Positions 28,130 through 40,748 of a DNA stretch of 48,258 nt are shown in pieces. This DNA is from Frankiaceae bacterium. Lineage in GTDB: Bacteria; Actinomycetota; Actinomycetes; JADGOV01. A program made the position numbers and the translations under genes. The notes below the pieces were generated by a model. The model was not told where the DNA came from. It saw only the letters and a program-made list of their open reading frames with translations, and searched no databases. Position 1 is the first letter of the stretch. The number at the start of each line of letters is the position of its first letter. The stretch lies in assembly GCA_017882785.1 (NCBI GenBank), contig JADGOV010000010.1:1-48258 (forward strand), in the 5' to 3' direction.

Positions 28130-30280
28130 CTACCGGGTGGGCACCGGTGCGGGTGGTTCCACGCGTGACCGCGGCTCCGGCCGCGCCGGGGAGGGGCTGA
28201 CACGCAGTATCTTGGCCGCCCATGGCGGCAACCACCAGTTCCACCGGCCGAACAGTGAGAGCAGGGCCGGCACGAGGATGGCGCGGACGATCGTTGCGTC
28301 GAGCAGGATGCCGAACCCCAGCGCAGTGGCGAACACCTTGATGTCGGTCTGCGGACCGCTGGACAGCGACAGGAACGCGAGAAAGAGGATCAGGGCGGCG
28401 CTGGTCACGAGCCGGCCGGTCCGACCGAGGCCCTCGATGATCGCGCGGTCCGTCGAACCGTGGGCGTCGTACTCCTCGCGTACCCGGGTCAGGATGAACA
28501 CTTCATAGTCCATCGACAGGCCGAACAGGAAGGCGAAGACCATCAGCGGCAGCCAGAACGTGATGGCCCCGGTCGGTGCGATGCCGTAGACCGCCTGCGA
28601 GCCGTGGCCCTCCTGCCAGAAGAAGACCACCGCCCCGAAGGTCGCCATCAGCGACAGCAGGTTGAGCAGCACGGCCTTTGCCGGCAGCAGCAACGAGCGG
28701 AACGCTCGGGCCAACAGCAGGAAGGTGAGCACGAGGATGATGGCCAACATGAGGGGGAAGTTGCCGTACACCGCCTTGGAGTAGTCCAGCTGCAACGCGC
28801 CGACGCCGGACACTCCGAGCACCGCGGGATTGCCCGCCAACGCGGTCTTGGTCCGTTTCACCACGGCCACGGTGTCGTTGTTGACGGTCTCGGCTTCCGG
28901 AATGGCGATGACCACCGTGGTCCCGGCGCGGTTCACCGCCGGCCGTGTCGACCCGTAGGCCGCCACGACGCCGGGTACGCCACGGGCGGCCGCGGCCACC
29001 GCTGCCCCGTCGCCGCGGACGAGAATCTCGATCGGGGTCAGCACGCCGGTACTGACCCCGCCCCGCTCAAGCGTGGTCAGCGCCTCCCGGGCCGGGCCGG
29101 AGCGGGCCAGCGAGTCGGAGGCGGCCAAGCCGATCTTGAGGCTGAAGAACGGCACAGTGAGAATGACCAGCACCAGCAGCGCGCCGCCGGCGGCGAACCA
29201 GCGGCGGCGGACGATGAGCCGCGCCCAGCGCGACCAACTCCGGCTGGCCTGATCCTCGTGCCGGATCCGGGGCCAGTCCACCCGTGGACCGACGCTGGCC
29301 AGCAGAGCGGGCAGCGCGGTGATCGAGACCAGCACGCTGACCAGCGGGATCAACATGCCGCCGTAGCCGATGCTGCGCAGGAACGGCACCGGCAGGAAGA
29401 CCAGCGCGAACAGGCCGACCGCGACGGTCACTCCGCTGAAGACAACCGCCTTGCCCGCCGTCTCCATGGCCGCCACGATGGCGGCCTCATTGTCCCGGCC
29501 GTGGGCGCGCTCCTCCCGCCAGCGCGTGATGATCAACAGAGAGTAGTCGATAGCGACGCCAAGACCGATAAGGGACACGAGGAACTGCACGATGAAGCTG
29601 ACGTCGCTGAACGTCGTGATCCCGGTGATGATCAGGAATGTCGTCGTGATGCCCAGGGCGGCGATGAGCAACGGCACCAGCGCCAGAAACGACGCAAAGA
29701 CGAAAACTAGCACGGCGAGTGCACCGAGGCCGCCGAGTAGCGTTTCGACCAGCACTCCCGGCCCGTTGCCGCTGTCGCCGTTGGCCGCCAGGGCGTCCAG
29801 CCCGGTGACGTGGGCGGTCGTCCCCGACGGCGCCGACCTGGCCAACGTGCCTTTGACCTGCGGCAGCGCACCCGACCCGAGGCCTACCGGTGGCGGAGTG
29901 AAGACCAGCGCGTAGGACGTGCGGCGGTCCTTGGTGACGAAGCTCGGGTCGCCGGTGGTGGCCTGGTCCACGACCCGGATCCGGCTGCTGACGCCCTGCT
30001 GCATCCCGGCGAAGGTGCGGGCGGCGGCCGGCGCCAACCGCGCCTCCTGCCCGGCCGGCACGGACAGCGTGGCGATCAGCGGTGGCTGCTCGCCACCGTT
30101 GCCGTACTGCTTGACAATCTTCACCGCGGTCTCGTAGCCGGCCTGCCCGGGAAGGGAGAAGTCGAAGGACAGCCGCTTCGAGATACCACTTGCTGCCCAG
30201 CCACCCGCCAGGAAGACAACGAGCCACAGGGCGCCGACGAGCCGGCGATGCCGCAGCACCACCGCGGTGAGCCTGGTCAT
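28130..30280 (-). CDS. MMPL/RND-superfamily (SSD-like) transporter
   Basis: 717 aa, SLIGLGVAIDYSLLIITRWREE, VFAFLFGLSMDYEVFILTRVREEYD, two sets of TM segments. Confidence 0.92.
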   Translation of the reverse strand: MTRLTAVVLRHRRLVGALWLVVFLAGGWAASGISKRLSFDFSLPGQAGYETAVKIVKQYGNGGEQPPLIATLSVPAGQEARLAPAAARTFAGMQQGVSSRIRVVDQATTGDPSFVTKDRRTSYALVFTPPPVGLGSGALPQVKGTLARSAPSGTTAHVTGLDALAANGDSGNGPGVLVETLLGGLGALAVLVFVFASFLALVPLLIAALGITTTFLIITGITTFSDVSFIVQFLVSLIGLGVAIDYSLLIITRWREERAHGRDNEAAIVAAMETAGKAVVFSGVTVAVGLFALVFLPVPFLRSIGYGGMLIPLVSVLVSITALPALLASVGPRVDWPRIRHEDQASRSWSRWARLIVRRRWFAAGGALLVLVILTVPFFSLKIGLAASDSLARSGPAREALTTLERGGVSTGVLTPIEILVRGDGAAVAAAARGVPGVVAAYGSTRPAVNRAGTTVVIAIPEAETVNNDTVAVVKRTKTALAGNPAVLGVSGVGALQLDYSKAVYGNFPLMLAIILVLTFLLLARAFRSLLLPAKAVLLNLLSLMATFGAVVFFWQEGHGSQAVYGIAPTGAITFWLPLMVFAFLFGLSMDYEVFILTRVREEYDAHGSTDRAIIEGLGRTGRLVTSAALILFLAFLSLSSGPQTDIKVFATALGFGILLDATIVRAILVPALLSLFGRWNWWLPPWAAKILRVSPSPARPEPRSRVEPPAPVPTR

Positions 30281-30360
30281 GGGTCCTTCCTCGCGATCTC
30301 GGCCGCCCGCCAGTATGCACGAGGAACGCAACGGTTTCCGTGTCCCTGGCCGGTCGGCGT

Positions 30361-30813
30361 TCAGAGCTCGACGTCGCGGTGCGGGCGGGTTCGCAGATCG
30401 GTCAGGTAGTCCGTGGGCGCCCCGGCGTGCTCCGCGGCGTCGGCGAGCACGCTGAGGTAGTGGGCTGAGGGCAGACCGCCTTCGTAGGCGTCCAGCACGT
30501 AGAGCCAGGCGAGCGCCTCGCCGTCCAGGGTCTGCACCCGGAGCCTGAGTTTGCGGAAGGACCCCAGGTCGATGCTCTCCCAGGTGTCCAGGGTTTCCTC
30601 ATCCCAGGACGGGACGTCGTAGAGCAGGACGAACACCTGTGACGACGGGTCCTCGACCACTGTGGCGAGGGCGCCGCCCCACGCGAGATCCTCCCCGCCG
30701 AAGGTCAGCCGCCAGCCCTGCAGCCATCCGCTGCCGCGGGAGGGTGAGTGCGGACAGCGCTCGCGCATCCGGCGGACGTCGAGATTGGTGCCGTACGCCG
30801 CATAGAGCGCCAC
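30361..30813 (-). CDS. Gamma-glutamylcyclotransferase-like protein
   Basis: LYAAYGTNLDVRRMRERCPHSP, GWRLTFGGEDLAWGGALATVVED, YVLDAYEGGLPSAHYL. Confidence 0.82.
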   Translation of the reverse strand: MALYAAYGTNLDVRRMRERCPHSPSRGSGWLQGWRLTFGGEDLAWGGALATVVEDPSSQVFVLLYDVPSWDEETLDTWESIDLGSFRKLRLRVQTLDGEALAWLYVLDAYEGGLPSAHYLSVLADAAEHAGAPTDYLTDLRTRPHRDVEL

Positions 30814-30891
30814 GGCCGAAGAGTAACCGTCTACCCGAGCGCGGGGACCGACAAGGGCCGGCGCGACACGCGCGTCACCGGCGTATGCGGG

Positions 30892-32325
30892 TCAGAAGTC
30901 TCCCCCGCCGCCGAAGTCTCCCCCGCCGCCGAAGTCTCCCCCGCCGCCGAAGTCGCCGCCGCCGCCGAAGTCACCACCCCCGCCGAAGTCACCACCCCCG
31001 CCGGCGTCGCCACCGTCGCCGTAGTAGTTGTTCTCCACGTAGCTGTCGCCGCCCCAGCCGCCGCCGAAGCCCCCGCCCAGGAGCGAACCGACCACCAGGC
31101 CGGTGAGGAGCCCGCTGCCCACGCCGGCGAAGCCGCCGTAGTAGCCACCTGCGTAGGGTCCCCACTGCGGACCGGCCTGCCAGTACGGCATGCGCTGTCC
31201 ACCCACCAGGACCTCCCGCGACACCGGCGCTTCGCCGTGCTCCAGACGCTCCGCGTCGGCTGCGCAGACCGGCACCTGCCGGGTCGCGCCTCCTGGGGGC
31301 TCCCAGGGCATATCGGTCACCGACGGACCGTGCTGGGGGTTGAAGAAACACGGTGGCCGGCGCTCTGGCGGGGCATCGCCTGCGAGCCTGGCCCGGACCG
31401 ACGTCATCTGCCAGCGGCCCTCCTCCAGTGCGGTGCTGACGGTAGCCAGGTCCCCCGGGCCGCGGGCCGCGGCCAGCGCTGACTTCGCCCGTTCGTAGGA
31501 GTCCAGGGCACCCCGGTAGTCCTCCACGGTGGCGGCGGGCAGCCGCGGGTCGGCGACGTCGAGGTCGAGGGCCGCGATGTCCTCTCCGAGCCGGGTGACG
31601 TCTTCCTCGGACGCCTTACGGATCTCGGCGAAATCGGCACTCTGTTGCGCACGCTGCGTCCGCTGCCGCCGGTTGCGGAACACCAGCGCCAGAGCTCCGA
31701 ACACCAGCAGCAGCGGCAGCAGCACCCGCGCCACGTTGGGGGTGGACGAGCGCTTGCCCGACGTCGTGCTCGGGCCGTTGTCCGCGGCCGGTGCTGCGCC
31801 CCGCGCATCCGCGGCTCGGGCGCTGTCGATGAAGTCGATGAGCGTCGCCGCAGAGGCGCTGCTGGAGCGCCCGGCCACCTGCGCGGCAACCACGGAGGCC
31901 TGCCCAGGGGAGAGCGCGACACTCCGGGCGGTCGCGACCAGGCTCCGGCCGTCGGTCGCGCCGTAGATCCCCGGACGACCGGTGGCCCGGGCCACGGCCG
32001 CGTTCTGGGTGGCCAGCTGCCCCCTACCCGATGCCCGCGGGAGCAACGACAGGAAGACGTCAGGCGACCCGGCGCCGAGCTGGTTGCGCAGGCTCTGCCG
32101 ATCGGCGGCCGAGAGCGTGACCGGGGTGGCGCCGTCCACGTAGAGCGGGTCGCTGCGCAGCGCCGCGGCGGCGCGCTCGACGCCGGACGCCGCCTGGGCG
32201 GGAGTCCCCAGGAAGACCAGCAGCACGGCGGCGAGGGCCGTTGCGAGCACGGTGGCAAGCACGGCGGGGAGCACGGTAGCGGGGACAGCGGCGAGCCCGC
32301 CGGGGGAGACGCGTCGATGGTCCAC
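30892..32325 (-). CDS. Membrane protein with C-terminal (GGGGDF)6 tail
   Basis: Signal-like N-terminus, internal TM VARVLLPLLLVFGALALVFRNRRQR, Gly-rich C-terminus ending GGGGDF x6. GTG start at 32325 chosen; upstream start at 32382 possible. Confidence 0.75.
   Translation of the reverse strand: MDHRRVSPGGLAAVPATVLPAVLATVLATALAAVLLVFLGTPAQAASGVERAAAALRSDPLYVDGATPVTLSAADRQSLRNQLGAGSPDVFLSLLPRASGRGQLATQNAAVARATGRPGIYGATDGRSLVATARSVALSPGQASVVAAQVAGRSSSASAATLIDFIDSARAADARGAAPAADNGPSTTSGKRSSTPNVARVLLPLLLVFGALALVFRNRRQRTQRAQQSADFAEIRKASEEDVTRLGEDIAALDLDVADPRLPAATVEDYRGALDSYERAKSALAAARGPGDLATVSTALEEGRWQMTSVRARLAGDAPPERRPPCFFNPQHGPSVTDMPWEPPGGATRQVPVCAADAERLEHGEAPVSREVLVGGQRMPYWQAGPQWGPYAGGYYGGFAGVGSGLLTGLVVGSLLGGGFGGGWGGDSYVENNYYGDGGDAGGGGDFGGGGDFGGGGDFGGGGDFGGGGDFGGGGDF
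30895..31002 (-). repeat. 18-bp tandem repeat, six units, coding GGGGDF
   Basis: gaagtctcccccgccgcc x3, gaagtcgccgccgccgcc x1, gaagtcaccacccccgcc x2. Confidence 0.95.
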
Positions 32326-32363
32326 GCATTCGAGCGTATGGCCGGCCACCGACCATTCCGCAA

Positions 32364-34106
32364 TCAGTCCTTGATCTCGCAAATCGTGCCCCCGCTGCCG
32401 ACGGTGGCCCCGACCTCGGCGCTCAGACCGGTGATGATGCCGGTGCGGTGGGCGTTGACCGGCTGCTCCATCTTCATGGCCTCCAGGACGACGACCAGGT
32501 CGCCCTCGGCGACCTGCTGGCCGTCCTCGACCGCAACCGTGACGATCGTGCCCTGCATGGGGCTGGTCAGCGCGTCCCCAGTCGCCGCGGCGGCCCGCTT
32601 CGCGGCGCGGTGCGCCGGCGGCTTCGCTCGAGTCGCCACCGCGGAGGCGGCCGCCCCGAGCCCGGCCGGCAGGGAGACCTCCAGCCGCCGCCCGCCTACC
32701 TCAACGACGATCAGTTCCCGCTCACCTGGTTCGTCGGCCTCGCCGAGGGCGGCGTAGGGCTCAACGGGGTTGTCGAAGTCGGTCTCGATCCACCGGGTGT
32801 GCACCCGGAAGGGTTCGTCGGTGAACGCCGGGTCCTCGACCACAGCCCGGTGGAACGGCAGAGCTGTGGCCAGTCCCGCGACGTCGAACTCGGCCAGCGC
32901 CCGGCGGGATCGCTCCAGCGCTTGCTGCCGGGTGCTGCCCACCACGATGAGCTTGGCCAGCAGCGAGTCGAAGGACTGACCGATGACGTCACCGGCCTCG
33001 ACGCCCGAGTCCAGCCGGACCCCTGGCCCGCTCGGCGGGCGGAAGATGTCGACGGGACCGGGGGTGGGTAGGAAGTTGCGGCCCGGATCCTCACCGTTGA
33101 TCCGGAACTCGATGGCGTGCCCGCGCGGCTCCGGGGTGTCGTAGTCGAGGCGTTCGCCGTCGGCAATCCGGAACATCTCGCGGACCAGGTCGATGCCGGA
33201 CACCTCTTCGGTCACGGGGTGTTCGACCTGCAGTCGCGTGTTGACCTCGAGAAAGGAGATCATCCCGTCCTGTCCGACGAGGAACTCCACGGTGCCGGCG
33301 CCGACGTATCCCGCCTTCGCACAGATGTCCCGGGAGGCGCGGTGGATCGCGCCACGTTGCTCCGCGGACAAGAACGGCGCCGGGGCCTCCTCGACGAGCT
33401 TCTGGTGGCGGCGCTGCAGGGAGCAGTCGCGGTCCCCGATCACCACCACGGTGCCGTACTGGTCGGCGAGAATCTGCGCTTCGACGTGGCGTGGCTGGTC
33501 GAGGTAGCGCTCGAGGAAACACTCCCCTCGGCCGAACGCGGTCAGTGCCTCGCGGACGGCGGAGGCGTACAGCTCGGGGATCTCCGCCATCGTGCGGGCG
33601 ACCTTCAGCCCGCGGCCGCCGCCGCCGAACGCTGCCTTGATCGCAACAGGCACGCCGTGCTCTTCGGCGAACGCGAGGACCTCCTCGGGCCCGCCGACGG
33701 GTTCCGCCGTACCGGGCACCAGCGGTGCGCCGACGGCGTGCGCGATGTGCCGCGCCGCCACCTTGTCACCGAGGCGCCGGATCGCCTCCGGCGGCGGGCC
33801 GATCCAGATCAACCCGGCGTCGAGCACCGCCTGGGCGAAGTCCGCGTTCTCGGCGAGGAAGCCGTACCCGGGGTGCACCGCGTCCGCGCCGGCCTGGGCG
33901 GCGGCGGCGAGCACCTTTGCCATGTCCAGGTAGCTCTCACCGGGTGTCTCCCCGCCCAGCGCGAATGCCTCGTCGGCGACCCGGACGTGCAACGCGTCGC
34001 GATCCGGGTCGGCATAGATCGCGACGCTGGATAGGCCGGAATCCCGACACGCGCGGGCGATGCGGACCGCGATTTCGCCGCGGTTGGCGATCAGGACCTT
34101 GCGCAC
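32364..34106 (-). CDS. Acyl-CoA carboxylase biotin carboxylase + BCCP subunit
   Basis: [72 protein letters not shown], biotinylation motif [12 protein letters not shown]. Confidence 0.96.
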   Translation of the reverse strand: MRKVLIANRGEIAVRIARACRDSGLSSVAIYADPDRDALHVRVADEAFALGGETPGESYLDMAKVLAAAAQAGADAVHPGYGFLAENADFAQAVLDAGLIWIGPPPEAIRRLGDKVAARHIAHAVGAPLVPGTAEPVGGPEEVLAFAEEHGVPVAIKAAFGGGGRGLKVARTMAEIPELYASAVREALTAFGRGECFLERYLDQPRHVEAQILADQYGTVVVIGDRDCSLQRRHQKLVEEAPAPFLSAEQRGAIHRASRDICAKAGYVGAGTVEFLVGQDGMISFLEVNTRLQVEHPVTEEVSGIDLVREMFRIADGERLDYDTPEPRGHAIEFRINGEDPGRNFLPTPGPVDIFRPPSGPGVRLDSGVEAGDVIGQSFDSLLAKLIVVGSTRQQALERSRRALAEFDVAGLATALPFHRAVVEDPAFTDEPFRVHTRWIETDFDNPVEPYAALGEADEPGERELIVVEVGGRRLEVSLPAGLGAAASAVATRAKPPAHRAAKRAAAATGDALTSPMQGTIVTVAVEDGQQVAEGDLVVVLEAMKMEQPVNAHRTGIITGLSAEVGATVGSGGTICEIKD

Positions 34107-34178
34107 GTTGCGCAGTCTAGGGGGGCGACTCGTCCCGGCTGACAGGGGCGGCCCGGGCGCAGCGCCGGGCGAGGATCG

Positions 34179-34453
34179 TTACCAGGCGGCGCTGGTGCGA
34201 ACGCCGGCCTGCCAGCCTGAGCCGAACCAGGCACCGGCGTCGGGGTGCAGCGGCTGGCGCAGGCCCGCCGCCGGTGCACTCCAGGCCGAGACGACAGTGG
34301 GTTCACTCGCCTCCCCAGCGGGGGATGCGTAGGCCGAGACGACGGCGATGAGCGCCGCCAACTCCTCGGCCGTCGGCGCGCCGCGGACCACCTGCAGCAC
34401 CGACCGGGCCGCCGGGGCGGTGGGGGCGGTGGGGGTCTTGTCGGCGCGGTTCG

Positions 34454-34457
<4 letters not shown>
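34179..34457 (-). CDS. Acyl-CoA carboxylase epsilon subunit
   Basis: 92 aa; [24 protein letters not shown]-terminal W-rich [16 protein letters not shown]; overlaps carboxyltransferase stop. Confidence 0.85.
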
Positions 34458-36064
<1,607 letters not shown>

Positions 36065-36120
36065 GACCGCAAGAGTACGAGCCGGGCCACTGCGGGCCCG
36101 GCCCGGCCTACGCTGCGCAG

Positions 36121-36933
36121 GTGGCCTCGCCCTATGCCGATCTCGACCGACCGCCACTGTCGGCAGCCGCCCTGCGCGCGGCCCTGGTGCGTCCGGGCTC
36201 GTCGTGGTCGGAGATCCGCGTCGTTGCCGAAACCGGCTCCACGAACGCGGACGTCCTGGCCGCGGCCCGGGGAGGCGCTGCCGCGGGTCTGGTGGTGGTT
36301 GCGGAGACCCAAACCGCCGGTCGTGGCCGGCTGAACCGCACCTGGGTGTCCCCGCCCCGCTCCACCCTGACCTTCTCGATGTTGCTGCGCCCCGCCGCTG
36401 CCCGACGACGCTGGGGCTGGTTGCCGCTGCTCACCGGGGTCGCCCTGGCCGAGGCGGTCACGGAGCACGTGGGCCTGGAGGTCCGGCTGAAGTGGCCCAA
36501 CGACCTGCTGGCCGCCGATGGTCGCAAGCTGGCCGGCGTGCTGGCCGAGATGACAGCCAGTTCGACCGGGGACGCTGTGGCGGTCGGAGTCGGACTCAAC
36601 GTCAGTACGCGGGACACCGAACTGGCCGACCTGCCGGACGCCTCGTCGCTGGCGCTCGCCGGCGCGTCGGTGCTGGACCGCGACTCACTGTTGCGAGCCC
36701 TCCTGCGGTCCTTCGCCGACACCTACAGCGCCTGGGAGCGCTGTGGCGGCGCGCCGCTGCCCGACTTCGCCGATCGCTGTGCGACGATCGGCGCGCGGGT
36801 TCGGGTCTGGCTTCCGGGTGGGGAGACCGTGACCGGAACAGCGACAGGCGTGGACACCGAGGGCCGGCTGCTGCTGCGCACGGAAGCCGGGGAGCGCGTG
36901 TTCTCCGCGGGGGATGTCGAGCACCTGCGATGA
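36121..36933 (+). CDS. birA: Biotin-[acetyl-CoA-carboxylase] ligase
   Basis: [60 protein letters not shown]. Confidence 0.93.
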   Translation: MASPYADLDRPPLSAAALRAALVRPGSSWSEIRVVAETGSTNADVLAAARGGAAAGLVVVAETQTAGRGRLNRTWVSPPRSTLTFSMLLRPAAARRRWGWLPLLTGVALAEAVTEHVGLEVRLKWPNDLLAADGRKLAGVLAEMTASSTGDAVAVGVGLNVSTRDTELADLPDASSLALAGASVLDRDSLLRALLRSFADTYSAWERCGGAPLPDFADRCATIGARVRVWLPGGETVTGTATGVDTEGRLLLRTEAGERVFSAGDVEHLR

Positions 36934-36936
36934 CGC

Positions 36937-37641
36937 ATGGGCTGGATCGGTGAGTGGATCCGACCCCCGCCGCCGATGAGATCCCTGCAGAAGGTCCTGG
37001 GCGATGGGGAACGCATCGAGCTTGACCTGCGACCTCATGGCAAGGCCCTCGTGCGCCCGGTGCTCGTGCTGGTCGGCCTGGCCTTCGTCGCCTCCTACGC
37101 CTTCTTCTCCCTGCCGACAGGCCCGACCGGCGGTGCTCCGCTCGCTCGGTGGGCCGTGCTGTGCGCTGCCCTCGGACTCGTGACGTGGTGGGTGGTGCCA
37201 CCCCTCCTCCGCTGGCGGACGAGCACCGCCGTGGCCACCAATCGTCGGATCGTCGTCCGGGCGGGCATCGTCTCCCGCATCGGCCAGGACGTCCCGCTGC
37301 ACCGGATCACCGACGTCTCTTTCGCCCACGGGCTGCTCGACCGCGTGTTGGGTTGTGGCACGGTGACCCTTACTCATGCCCCTACCGATGTCTCGGCCCC
37401 GGCACGGCCTCAGTCCACGCCCCCGACCGAGAGACCCGCCGACCCCGCCCTGCCGTCGGCTCGGCCGGATCGGCGGTTAGTGCTGCCCGACGTTCCGCAC
37501 GTCGAGGTCGTGCAGCGGGAGCTGTATCGGCTCCTCGAGGAGGACGACCTGCGGCGCCGTCGGCTCGGCGGTGCCGATGAGGGGGGTCAGGCGGTCGTGG
37601 CCTCCGACTCCGAGGACCGGCGCCGGCCGAAGCGGAGGTAG
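36937..37641 (+). CDS. PH domain-containing (YdbS/bPH2-like) membrane protein
   Basis: Two TM segments then RTSTAVATNRRIVVRAGIVSRIGQDVPLHRITDVSFAHGLLDRVLGCGTVTL. Confidence 0.85.
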   Translation: MGWIGEWIRPPPPMRSLQKVLGDGERIELDLRPHGKALVRPVLVLVGLAFVASYAFFSLPTGPTGGAPLARWAVLCAALGLVTWWVVPPLLRWRTSTAVATNRRIVVRAGIVSRIGQDVPLHRITDVSFAHGLLDRVLGCGTVTLTHAPTDVSAPARPQSTPPTERPADPALPSARPDRRLVLPDVPHVEVVQRELYRLLEEDDLRRRRLGGADEGGQAVVASDSEDRRRPKRR

Positions 37642-40600
37642 AGGGAGGGCACCACGAACAAGGTCAGCAGGGTCGAGGTGACGAGGCCACCGAGGATGAC
37701 ACCGGCCAGCGGATACTCGATCTCGTCGCCGGGCCGGTCGCCGAGCACCACCAGCGGAACCAGGGCCAGACCGGTGGCCAGCGATGTCATCAGGATCGGC
37801 GACAGCCGCTCCCGTGCGCCGCGCAACACCAACGCGGGCCCGAAGGGCTCCCCCTCCGCCGTCTCCAGATGCTGGCAGTGATTGATCAGCAGGATGCCGT
37901 TGCGGGCTGCGATACCGAACACGGTGAAGAACCCGACCAGCGATCCCAGTGAGACCACCCCACCGCTGAAGTAGGCCGCCAGCACGCCACCGACCAGCGC
38001 CATCGGCAGCGTCGCCAACACCAGCAGAGCAAGTCGCCAGCTGCGGAACGAGGCCTGCAGCAGCAACAGGATGGCAATCCCGGCGATGAGCGCGCTGGCT
38101 CGCAGTTCGCCTTGCGCGCGCTGGCGTTCCCTATATTCGCCGAGCAGTTCCGCGTGGTAGCCACGCGCGAGCGGCATGTGGGCGAGACGCTGCTGCACTC
38201 CGGCCACCGCGGCCCCGAGATTTGCCCCGTCCACACCGGCGGTGACATCGATCCGGCGGGAACCGCCCTCGCGCTCGATGACGTTCGGGTTGGGCCGCAC
38301 CGCCACGGTCGCCACGTCCCGCACCCGCACCTGATGGCCGGACGGAGTATCCAGTAGCAGGTTCCCGATGCTCGTCATGCTGTTGCGCACCTTGGGCAGG
38401 CTCCACACCATGACGTTGTAGGTCTTGGCCCCGCGGAAGATGTTTCCTACCTCCTCCCCGGCCACCATCGTGGACGTGGCTCGTCGCACGTCTCCAGGCT
38501 TGAGTCCGTATCGGGCCGCACGGGCGAGGTTCACCTCCACCTCAATCTGCGGAACGTCCACCTCCAGGTCCACCTGCTCGTGGACGATCCCTGGGACCGT
38601 GGAGAGCATGCGACGGACCTCCTGTGCCTTACTGCGCAACACGGCGAGGTCCTGACCGTAGATCCGGACCACCACAGGCTGCTTCGCTCCGGTCAGCACC
38701 TCCTCGATGCGCTCGTTGAGGTAGGTCATCACGTCCCGGTAGAGCCCCGGGTACTGGTCGACGACCTTGCGAATCTTGGCCAGGGTCTTGTCGTAGTCGG
38801 CAGAGTCGTCGACGGAAATCCAGTTCTCGCCGGCATTGACGCCGACGACCTCCTCGCCCTGCAGCGCCTGCCCGATGTGCGCTCCGAAGGACCGTACCCC
38901 CGGCACCGCCCGCACCTGTTTGCTGCCGGCGATCGTGATGCGCTGCATCTCCGGAGCTGAGGTGCCCGGCATGCTGATCCAGTGAATGAGGAAGTCACGC
39001 TCCTTGAAGGTGGGGAGCAGTGACTGTCCCAGCGTCGGCGCGACCAGCGCGCCGGCCAGGATGAGGACACCGAAGGTCGCGTAGGCCGGGGTCGGTCGAC
39101 GGAGAATGCGGGCCAGCAGCCGGCTGTAGCTGCTCTGCAGCACTCGGACGAGGGGTGACTCTCGGCGCTCGAGTGGGGCATTGCGCAGCAACAACAGCGC
39201 GAGCGCCGGGGTCACGGTCAACGCCACCACCATCGAGGCGACAATGGCCAACGTGTAGGACAGCGCGAGCGGACGGAAGAACGCGCCGGTCAGACCCTGC
39301 AGCAGGAACACCGGGATCGCGGCGGCGACAATGATCAACGTTGCGTAGACGATAGGACTGCGGACCTCGAGCGACGCCTCCAGAATGATGCTCGACGTCG
39401 ACTGCTCGCTGCCCGCGCGACGGGCCTGACGGAGCCGGCGCAGGATGTTCTCCACGTCGATGATTGCGTCGTCGACGACCGCACCCAGCGCGATCACCAA
39501 CCCGGCGAGGGTCATCGTGTTGATCGTGTCGCCGCGCCAGGAGAGCACGCTGAGAGTGCCGAGCAGGGACAGCGGAATGGTCAGCAGGCTTATGAGGGCG
39601 ACCCGCCACTCGAAGAGAAACAGGCAGAGGATGACCACGACGAGCAGAAAGCCGAGCAGCAGCGCCTCCGCCAGATTGTGGATTGCGGTCTTGATGAACC
39701 GGGCCTGCTGAAAGATCGTGGTGTTGAACTGCACTCCGGGCAGGCCGGGCTGCAGGGTGTTGACGACCTGATCGACCCCGCGGGTCAGTGCGAGGGTGTT
39801 CGCCCACGGCATCTTCTCGACCACCAGCAGGATGCCGGGGCCGTCATTGACGACCGCGTCGCCGATCAACGGCGGATGTCCCTCGACGACGTTGGCCACG
39901 TCGCCGAGCGCCAGCGCCGTCCGACCTCGCATCGGCAGCGGCACCCGGGCCAGGTCGGCCGGGGTGACGATGGGGAGCACGTGCCGGACGCCGATGCGCT
40001 GCACCGGAGTGTCGATGGCGCCCCCGGTGCCGACCACCGCCCCGTTGGAGAAGGTGAGCAGGCCGGTGTCCACCGCGTCGGACGCGGTCTGCATGACCTG
40101 GTTGAGCGGCACGTGGTGCGCCTGCATCCTCACCGGGTCGACCTGGATCTGCATCATCTGCTGGCGTTCGCCCCAGATCGAGACGTTCGCCACCCCGGGC
40201 ACCCGCAGCAACCGGGAGCGGATGGTCCAGTACGCCATCATGGACATCGCGATCAGCGAGTGGTCCTTGGAGGACATCCCGATCTGCATGACACGCCCGG
40301 TGGTGGACACCGGCGGCAGCATGACCGGCGGCGACGCCCACGTCGGCAGGCTCGGTGCGATCGCGTTGAGACGTTCCTGGACCAGCTGCCGGGCGGAGAA
40401 GAGGTTGGTGTGCTGGGTGAAGATCAGGCTGATCGCGGACAGCTGCGGCACGGACTTCGACCGCAGGTCAGTCAGTCCCTTGAGCCCGTTGAGGGCCTGT
40501 TCGAGCGGCACGCTGACCAGTGACTCCACGTCGGAGGTGGACAGTCCAAGACAACTGGTCTGGATCTCTACCCGCGGCGGGGCGAACTCGGGAAACACGT

Positions 40601-40748
40601 CCACCCGCATGGTGGGGAGTTGAGCCACGCCGCCGACCATGAGCGCGGCGGCCAACGCGACAACAAGGAACCGCAGATGCAGGCTGGACCCGACGATCCA
40701 GCGCATGAGGCCCCGCTGCCGGCCGGCAGACGGGGTGGGGGCACTCAT
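37587..40748 (-). CDS. RND permease, CusA/CzcA (HME) family, copy 1
   Basis: 1053 aa; LPTMRVDVFPEFAPPRVEIQTSCLGLSTSDVESLVSVPLE, ALGAVVDDAIIDVENILRRLRQ, FGIAARNGILLINHCQHLE. Confidence 0.93.
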   Translation of the reverse strand: MSAPTPSAGRQRGLMRWIVGSSLHLRFLVVALAAALMVGGVAQLPTMRVDVFPEFAPPRVEIQTSCLGLSTSDVESLVSVPLEQALNGLKGLTDLRSKSVPQLSAISLIFTQHTNLFSARQLVQERLNAIAPSLPTWASPPVMLPPVSTTGRVMQIGMSSKDHSLIAMSMMAYWTIRSRLLRVPGVANVSIWGERQQMMQIQVDPVRMQAHHVPLNQVMQTASDAVDTGLLTFSNGAVVGTGGAIDTPVQRIGVRHVLPIVTPADLARVPLPMRGRTALALGDVANVVEGHPPLIGDAVVNDGPGILLVVEKMPWANTLALTRGVDQVVNTLQPGLPGVQFNTTIFQQARFIKTAIHNLAEALLLGFLLVVVILCLFLFEWRVALISLLTIPLSLLGTLSVLSWRGDTINTMTLAGLVIALGAVVDDAIIDVENILRRLRQARRAGSEQSTSSIILEASLEVRSPIVYATLIIVAAAIPVFLLQGLTGAFFRPLALSYTLAIVASMVVALTVTPALALLLLRNAPLERRESPLVRVLQSSYSRLLARILRRPTPAYATFGVLILAGALVAPTLGQSLLPTFKERDFLIHWISMPGTSAPEMQRITIAGSKQVRAVPGVRSFGAHIGQALQGEEVVGVNAGENWISVDDSADYDKTLAKIRKVVDQYPGLYRDVMTYLNERIEEVLTGAKQPVVVRIYGQDLAVLRSKAQEVRRMLSTVPGIVHEQVDLEVDVPQIEVEVNLARAARYGLKPGDVRRATSTMVAGEEVGNIFRGAKTYNVMVWSLPKVRNSMTSIGNLLLDTPSGHQVRVRDVATVAVRPNPNVIEREGGSRRIDVTAGVDGANLGAAVAGVQQRLAHMPLARGYHAELLGEYRERQRAQGELRASALIAGIAILLLLQASFRSWRLALLVLATLPMALVGGVLAAYFSGGVVSLGSLVGFFTVFGIAARNGILLINHCQHLETAEGEPFGPALVLRGARERLSPILMTSLATGLALVPLVVLGDRPGDEIEYPLAGVILGGLVTSTLLTLFVVPSLYLRFGRRRSSESEATTA

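Noticed and set aside
30895-31002. Regular repeats considered as a CRISPR-like array
   Set aside because: 18-bp units contiguous without spacers and in frame within a gene; simple coding tandem repeat.
34151-34170. GC-rich hairpin gcccgggcgcagcgccgggc upstream of the biotin carboxylase gene
   Set aside because: Plausible small hairpin but no U-tract or conserved motif; such GC palindromes are frequent by chance in this composition.
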